Below are positions 15,443 through 19,539 of a DNA stretch of 19,539 nucleotides, piece after piece. This DNA comes from Crenothrix polyspora (GTDB lineage Bacteria > Pseudomonadota > Gammaproteobacteria > Methylococcales > Methylomonadaceae). The number at the start of each line of letters is the position of its first letter. Position 1 is the first letter of the stretch. The notes beneath the pieces are model-generated. The model did not search any database. It saw only the letters and a list, made by a program, of their open reading frames with translations, and was not told the origin of the DNA. Position numbers and translations under genes: made by a program. The DNA is taken from positions 1 through 19,539 of the forward strand of contig CAMDOP010000024.1 of assembly GCA_945903675.1 (NCBI GenBank), written 5' to 3'.

Positions 15443-16074
15443 GTATTTTCAAACAACAAGTCTTGTAGGTCTTTACGTTTTGCCCAATGCTCTAATTCAA
15501 GCATAGGTTTTTCATAAAAGTGATCAACATGGCCCAAACAAAGGATAGCAACAGGCTCGCTGTCTTCAGGCATACCCAACAGGGCTTTTAAAGCCTGAGG
15601 TTCAAACAAAGAAACCCAGCCCATGCCTAAACCCTCTGCACGCGCCGCTAACCACATATTTTGAATAGCACAGGATAAAGAGGCTAAATCCATTTCAGGT
15701 AAGGTTCGTCGACCAAAGATATGTTGCTCACGCTGTTCACATAAAGCAGCCACCAAAAGCACAGGACATTCCAAAATACCTTCCACTTTTAGTTTCATAA
15801 ACTCAGCTTCACGCTCATTTAAAGCTTTAGCGGTGCATACTCTTTCTTGCTCAACGAGCGCATGTATTTTATGCCGTAACTCGGGACAACTAATTCGCAT
15901 AAAGCGCCAAGGCTGCATAAAACCCACGCTGGGTGCATGATGCGCGGCTAATAATAAGCGCTGTAATATCTCAGGATCGACAGGATCCGTTAAAAAATGC
16001 CGCATATCACGACGCTCATAAATGGCACGATAAACAGCATTAACGTCTGTATCGGAATATCGATGCGTAGTCAT
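15421..16074 (-). CDS. bluB: 5,6-dimethylbenzimidazole synthase
   Basis: BluB is a flavin-destroying nitroreductase-fold enzyme that converts FMNH2 and oxygen into 5,6-dimethylbenzimidazole, the lower ligand of cobalamin. Counting from ATG 16074 (217 residues), the family blocks are AVYRAIYERRDMRHF (13-27), AHHAPSVGFMQPWRFM (44-59), DLASLSCAIQNMWLAAR and GLGMGWVSLF. This start matches the usual short N-terminus. A GTG at 16116 would add 14 residues. Neither has a clear ribosome site. It begins the tightly packed cob gene row and overlaps cobT by 22 nt. No riboswitch of its own is visible upstream, only repeat DNA. An oxygen-dependent DMB route implies an aerobic or microaerobic host. Confidence 0.92.
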   Translation of the reverse strand: MTTHRYSDTDVNAVYRAIYERRDMRHFLTDPVDPEILQRLLLAAHHAPSVGFMQPWRFMRISCPELRHKIHALVEQERVCTAKALNEREAEFMKLKVEGILECPVLLVAALCEQREQHIFGRRTLPEMDLASLSCAIQNMWLAARAEGLGMGWVSLFEPQALKALLGMPEDSEPVAILCLGHVDHFYEKPMLELEHWAKRKDLQDLLFENTWNTPCP

Positions 16075-16140
16075 TGAGGAGAAATAAAAGATAGGAGGCT
16101 TAGGGTCACTGCCCACAGTTAAGGGAAAAACAGTAAAAAC

Positions 16141-16203
16141 CTGGAGTGCAATAGCTTCAGCTATTGCCTTTTAAAACAGCTAAAGCTGTTTTACTCCAAG
16201 CAA
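16141..16203. repeat. double-hairpin palindromic element upstream of bluB
   Basis: Two perfect hairpins stand side by side: GCAATAGCT/AGCTATTGC (16148-16167) and AAAACAGCT/AGCTGTTTT (16173-16192). They are enclosed by CTGGAGT (16141-16147) and its approximate complement ACTCCAAG (16193-16200). The second hairpin and its tail are shared with 5414-5447. This is a small MITE-like repeat unit. It sits between bluB and the membrane-protein gene and could affect read-through from btuB. Confidence 0.7.
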
Positions 16204-16258
16204 CTAACAACTTAAATGTGGTCAGTGATACTTAGGGCAATGAAATGGCGGCAAGCAT

Positions 16259-16280
16259 GGACATGATTTGAATCATGTCC
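16259..16280. repeat. perfect 10-bp-arm inverted repeat after the btuB-linked gene
   Basis: GGACATGATT and AATCATGTCC pair perfectly around TG, 20 bp downstream of the stop of the small membrane-protein gene. No T-run follows on the - strand, so it is not a canonical terminator. It may stabilise the 3' end of the btuB transcript or slow polymerase before bluB. Confidence 0.6.
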
Positions 16281-16299
16281 ATTAACACAGTTAAATCAT

Positions 16300-16869
16300 T
16301 TAAACTGATTTATGAAAAGACAAGCTCTCAGGTAATGATTTAATCAATTTAAGCGCAACTAAACCTGTCATTCCGTAAAACAAAGTCGAACCCACATAAG
16401 GTAAATAATACTGCTGAACACGCGCCACATAGTCTAAAAACGATAGCGCCTCAAACTTACCTGATAATACATAAAAACTACCATTAGAAATAACAAACGC
16501 TGTCGTCGCTGCTAGCATTAACAAACCAACAGATTTTACTAAATCACTAGCTTGCAGCGCTTTAAACATTGAACAATAACGACCAGCCAACCACATCGTT
16601 GCATAAGTAGGAATCAAAAACATATAAGCCGCAGAAACACAGTAATCACTAGTACCGTTTTTAATCGCAACATAGTCTATCAAGGCTGCAATTATTAATA
16701 AAAACCCTAGCAAGGCTTTTTTACGATAAAAACCTGCAAAGAAAAATACCGCTAAAGAAGCGTCAGGTAGATGTAAGACATCACCGAAATGGTGAAAGCG
16801 AGTCATAACCATCAAAGCAATTAAAAAGAGGGGTAGATAATCAGATTTCAACCATTGTTTAATATTCAT
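16300..16869 (-). CDS. small polytopic membrane protein, candidate ECF-like vitamin B12/cobalt transport component
   Basis: A 189-residue, very hydrophobic protein with about six predicted spans (around 12-25, 37-47, 51-71, 80-95, 110-129 and 152-175). A conserved-looking segment MTRFHHFGDVLHLPDASLAV (21-40) is followed by FFFAGFYRKK. Size and hydropathy resemble substrate-binding S components of ECF transporters. It begins 51 nt after the btuB stop and lies behind the same riboswitch, which suggests a job in uptake of cobalamin or a precursor across the inner membrane. No ATPase or T component is nearby. I do not recognise the exact family, and the function is inferred from context only. Confidence 0.55.
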   Translation of the reverse strand: MNIKQWLKSDYLPLFLIALMVMTRFHHFGDVLHLPDASLAVFFFAGFYRKKALLGFLLIIAALIDYVAIKNGTSDYCVSAAYMFLIPTYATMWLAGRYCSMFKALQASDLVKSVGLLMLAATTAFVISNGSFYVLSGKFEALSFLDYVARVQQYYLPYVGSTLFYGMTGLVALKLIKSLPESLSFHKSV

Positions 16870-16920
16870 AATTTTATAGTAGAGGGTGGGGTAATAGTCA
16901 TGCCATCCTTGGCGTAAGTT

Positions 16921-18765
16921 TTAGTTATTATAATGGATTGAAAGGAAAAAGTTTCTACCCATCGTATTATAAGTGTAAACAGTTTGATAGTTTTCATCTA
17001 ACAAATTACTAAGCTTCCCACTTAACATCCAATTTTTATTTAAATGATAGGCTGAGCGTAAATCAACCGTTACAAAACCCGCGATAGTTTTGATTGAATA
17101 ATCATTATAGTTTGTATAATCTCGTTCACCTTGAGCAAGCACATAAGTACCTACATCGAACTTCCCAAATGTTCTAGAAAGATCAAATGACAACATTTCC
17201 TTAGAGCGCCCTAAAAGCCTTGCATGAGTTTCCACATTAATTGGATTTAAAAGATTCATAGTTAACTTACCACGCCACCCCAGTAATTGGGTGCTTAATT
17301 CAGTTTCTATACCATCAATTTCAGCCTTATTTACATTTGCTGGTGGCCAATTGGAAATTAAATTATCAACATTTGTATGATATGCACGTATGCCCCAATT
17401 TCCCCAGCCATGATCGCCAAGAACGCCTACTTCAACAGATTTTGATTCTTCAGCCTTCAAATTAGGATTACCCCCCTGATATACCACACCGCTATAAGTT
17501 GTATCGGGATAATATAATTCATTAAAGGTCGGCGCTCTAAATGAATTACCAAAATTAGATAATAAGCTAATGCCATGATTCCAATTATATCTCCACCCTG
17601 CACTACCAGTAACATAATCCCCGAATTGTTGATTATTGTCATAGCGTACCGAAGCATTTATTAAATGATCATTCCATAACTTGCTATGAAGCTCAGTAAA
17701 CACACCGCCGTCATATCTTGATTTTTCTTTATAGCTTGTTGTACTGTTAATCTCATCCAAACGATAATCAACACCACTAGTGAGTTGATGATTTTCAGTA
17801 ATAGTCAATTGATTTAGCCAGCTAGCATTCAATCGAGATGTATTAAATTTACTAGAAAAAGCACCATTTGTGGCGAACTGATCCTGATCATCCTGACTTT
17901 GACCTAAACGTAATGTTGAACGCCAATTACTAAGGATATTCATACTTGCAGATGTTCCAACTACCTGCTCAATAAAATTAGTTTTATTTGGATTTCCGTC
18001 GTATAGGGTTGTACCTTGATTTCTCATAAAAGAGGCTTCAATTTCACCATTATTATCAAAATGATGACCAACTCTTGTATTTACAGCGGCATTGTTATAC
18101 CCATCTCTATCAGGCTCATTAACACCATAAGCAGGTTGTTGAGCATTAATCCCTTCAGAACCAAATCCTGAGGAACCTATAGTGTACCAATTGCCTTTCC
18201 ATTTACCACTCACAGTACCTGCTGTTTTGTAGGTATTATAAGATCCACCGCCTGCTTCTAGAGAGATACTTGGCTTTTCAGTTTCAGCACCTTTGCGGGT
18301 AATGATCTGTATTACCCCCCCCATTGCTTCTGAACCGTAAAGACTTGATTGAGGACCTTTAATAATTTCTACTCGTTCAATAGAATCTATTGGAATAAAC
18401 TGAATAGGCGATGTGCCTGTTGTTGCAGAGCCAACTTTAATACCATCAATTAACACTAAAACACTGGTTGAGTTATTACCACGCATATAAATACCGCTTA
18501 CTTTACCATAACCACCACTTTGTACTATATCAACACCACTAGTACCTTTTAATAAATCAGGCAAAGTTTGGACCTGTAACCGCTCTATATCTTTTCGTGT
18601 GTAAACACTGGCAGCTGTAGACAGTTGATCATTAGGCATCTCAGTCCGGGTAGCTGTCACCACGACATTAGGTAATTCTAAAGCATTATCAGAAGTATTT
18701 TCTTGAGCATGTAATTGGGCATTAAAACCCATGATTAATAGGGAACTGGCTATAATTTTTTGCAT
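16921..18765 (-). CDS. btuB: TonB-dependent vitamin B12 outer-membrane receptor
   Basis: A 614-residue outer-membrane receptor that imports cobalamin or other corrinoids using TonB energy. A signal peptide spans about residues 1-20 (MQKIIASSLLIMGFNAQLHA). The TonB-box region LPNVVVTATRTEMP follows at 31-44, then the plug domain with DLLKGTSGVDIVQSGGYGKV, YMRGNNSTSVLVLIDGIKVG and RVEIIKGPQSSLYGSEAMGG. The rest is a 22-strand-type barrel ending NLLDENYQTVYTYNTMGRNF and FLSIHYNN. ATG 18765 is preceded by AGAGGA at a good distance, and that ribosome site is a target of the riboswitch. It is the first gene after the B12 riboswitch, which agrees with B12-repressed uptake. Confidence 0.93.
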   Translation of the reverse strand: MQKIIASSLLIMGFNAQLHAQENTSDNALELPNVVVTATRTEMPNDQLSTAASVYTRKDIERLQVQTLPDLLKGTSGVDIVQSGGYGKVSGIYMRGNNSTSVLVLIDGIKVGSATTGTSPIQFIPIDSIERVEIIKGPQSSLYGSEAMGGVIQIITRKGAETEKPSISLEAGGGSYNTYKTAGTVSGKWKGNWYTIGSSGFGSEGINAQQPAYGVNEPDRDGYNNAAVNTRVGHHFDNNGEIEASFMRNQGTTLYDGNPNKTNFIEQVVGTSASMNILSNWRSTLRLGQSQDDQDQFATNGAFSSKFNTSRLNASWLNQLTITENHQLTSGVDYRLDEINSTTSYKEKSRYDGGVFTELHSKLWNDHLINASVRYDNNQQFGDYVTGSAGWRYNWNHGISLLSNFGNSFRAPTFNELYYPDTTYSGVVYQGGNPNLKAEESKSVEVGVLGDHGWGNWGIRAYHTNVDNLISNWPPANVNKAEIDGIETELSTQLLGWRGKLTMNLLNPINVETHARLLGRSKEMLSFDLSRTFGKFDVGTYVLAQGERDYTNYNDYSIKTIAGFVTVDLRSAYHLNKNWMLSGKLSNLLDENYQTVYTYNTMGRNFFLSIHYNN

Positions 18766-18767
18766 AG

Positions 18768-18817
18768 TGTCCTCTGCGCCGCCCGCGCATAGAGATTGAG
18801 TATAACATCGGAGGACA
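18768..18817 (-). promoter_or_regulatory. ribosome-site-sequestering stem of the btuB riboswitch
   Basis: The btuB Shine-Dalgarno region reads GAGGACA on the - strand (18774-18768). Seven complementary bases, TGTCCTC, lie upstream in the leader (18817-18811). Pairing would bury the ribosome site 2 nt before the ATG. The intervening leader includes a GC-rich stretch. This is the likely expression platform: AdoCbl-bound aptamer would favour the closed form and lower BtuB translation. Confidence 0.6.
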
Positions 18818-18885
18818 ATAGAAGATGGAGCACACGAGCGCGCACAAACACTTCGCAGAACAGCCCTCCGCTGTTGCGTATATGC

Positions 18886-19072
18886 TATCGGGCCGGTCTC
18901 CGGGCTTATAAGTGGCGTTAACCTGTTTCATCACCTTCCCATGCATAACACAGTGGCATCTAGATGAAACTTTACTTATATACCGTTGCGGGGGCAGCGT
19001 CGGATTTGGAGTAAACCTTACCGACTTCCCGTTTAACCATTGGGTCTGAAAAACCCTCTGGAACCTGAAAGC
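18886..19072 (-). promoter_or_regulatory. adenosylcobalamin riboswitch (B12 element)
   Basis: On the - strand the leader carries the known conserved blocks in order: CAGGTTCCAGAG near 19067, GCTGCCCCCGCAACGGTA around 18990, GCCACTG near 18955, GGGAAGGTG just after it, AGGTTAACGCCACTTATAAG, and AGCCCGGAGACCGGCC ending at about 18886. These are hallmarks of the AdoCbl aptamer including the B12 box. It lies between a promoter (19081-19109) and btuB. It should lower btuB (and the following gene) expression when adenosylcobalamin is plentiful. Confidence 0.93.
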
Positions 19073-19080
19073 GAGGAGAA

Positions 19081-19109
19081 AGTATACGTAAATCAGAGGA
19101 ATAATACAA
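19081..19109 (-). promoter_or_regulatory. sigma70-like promoter of the btuB transcript
   Basis: On the - strand TTGTAT (19109-19104) and TATACT (19086-19081) are exactly 17 bp apart. The start would fall near 19074, directly before the riboswitch aptamer, which makes this a convincing promoter. Confidence 0.65.
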
Positions 19110-19332
19110 CCGGACGTCATCTTAATCTGACAGAGCCCGTTTGGGAAGGGTAACATATCAAGGTACAAACATACGGCTACCAACTTAAAGCCGGACAGTT
19201 TGAGCACAACGTTTACGTAGATGTTACAGTAACTTGGGCTAACGGCTCTATCGTTAAACCAACATTGATGCCGAGAATAATGAGGTCGCTGTCGCGACAA
19301 TGTGTTAATCGGGTATTCGCACCCGAAGGCGA

Positions 19333-19366
19333 GATACTTTCTTTTGCTCCGCCAAAAGAAAGTATC
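19333..19366. repeat. 34-bp hairpin repeat of the CTTTCTTTTG/CAAAAGAAAG type
   Basis: The perfect 14-bp arms GATACTTTCTTTTG and CAAAAGAAAGTATC enclose CTCCGC, followed by CAAAGAAAAGGCGG. From memory, closely similar sequences recur in many beta- and gammaproteobacterial genomes next to genes or gene fragments. I could not verify this here. No T-run suggests that it is a repeat and not a terminator. Confidence 0.6.
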
Positions 19367-19454
19367 CAAAGAAAAGGCGGCTCGATTGTCGCTTCTTCCT
19401 GCGCTCCTCAGTTTCGGAAATTGTCAATGTAGTTGTCGCCTCGGCTGTTAAAAC

Positions 19455-19538
19455 TTATGCTACTTTTCTTGCCTGAATATCTATATCTTGGACATCAGCT
19501 TCTTTGGCTTTATCTGGATTAAGGTGAACCTTTTCGAT
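19455..19538 (-). CDS. 3' end of an unidentified gene (partial)
   Basis: The - strand frame is open from the window edge to a TAA at 19457-19455 and encodes 27 residues: IEKVHLNPDKAKEADVQD followed by IDIQARKVA. The hydrophilic, charged composition looks protein-like, but the fragment is too short to name. Being on the same strand, it lies upstream of the btuB promoter. Confidence 0.4.
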   Translation of the reverse strand: MEKVHLNPDKAKEADVQDIDIQARKVA

Positions 19539-19539
19539 T

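Larger units (their letters stand above)
19076..19454. other. spacer right of the riboswitch, with repeat DNA
   Basis: Apart from the btuB promoter, no intact gene is supported. A + strand frame without a start codon is open from 19154 to 19432 and begins with protein-like text (YGYQLKAGQFEHNVYVDV); it may be a fragment or chance. GTCGC/GCGAC-type palindromes occur near 19286, and a 34-bp perfect hairpin lies at 19333-19366. Confidence 0.4.

Noticed and set aside
18722..19369. A 215-codon open frame on the - strand across the btuB leader
   Set aside because: It overlaps the start of btuB in another frame and covers the whole riboswitch and promoter. Its translation has no protein-family character.

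Overview
The window reads as chromosomal DNA of a gammaproteobacterium. The AT-leaning base composition, the cobalamin gene set, the small palindromic repeats of the TTCCCACGC/GCGTGGGAA type and the family 2A encapsulin locus would fit a methanotroph-like lineage (Methylococcales). That lineage is an inference from gene style, not something the sequence proves. No rRNA or tRNA gene was seen.

Left part (1-2142, + strand): a gene-poor leader, then a small toxin-antitoxin island. It holds an AbrB-like antitoxin with a decayed PIN-toxin remnant behind it, followed by an intact MntA/HepT (nucleotidyltransferase/HEPN) pair with a 4-nt overlap. Two related 29-bp hairpins bracket the island.

Second part (2143-6484, - strand): a family 2A encapsulin locus. 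In transcription order it holds a serine O-acetyltransferase (epsC/srpH type), a 456-bp stretch packed with short hairpin repeats, the HK97-fold encapsulin shell protein, and a SufS-type cysteine desulfurase with a long low-complexity N-terminal cargo domain. That domain carries four copies of a short motif. A fifth copy lies just upstream in the same frame but is interrupted by one amber codon, and an ATG overlapping the shell stop codon opens that frame. The set would make O-acetylserine for cysteine synthesis and strip sulfur from cysteine inside a protein nanocompartment. This is the most striking system in the window.

Middle (6485-8283): a Fic-domain protein on the - strand, flanked by non-coding DNA. 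On its left is a strong - strand terminator. On its right is a likely + strand small RNA with three stem-loops, one with a CUCUCCU loop.

Right part (8284-19075, - strand): a cobalamin uptake and late-synthesis cluster. A sigma70-like promoter leads directly into an AdoCbl riboswitch, followed by btuB and a small multi-membrane-span protein. After a repeat-bearing spacer come bluB, cobT, cobS, cobC, cobD, cbiA, cbiB, cobU and a ThrB-type kinase, mostly overlapping or tightly spaced. BluB makes the lower ligand DMB, CobT and CobC activate and dephosphorylate it, CobD and CbiB make and attach the aminopropanol arm, CobU activates it and CobS joins the halves. Cobyric acid synthase, the adenosyltransferase and the corrin-ring genes are not in the window. 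The right edge holds repeat DNA and the last 27 codons of an unidentified - strand gene.
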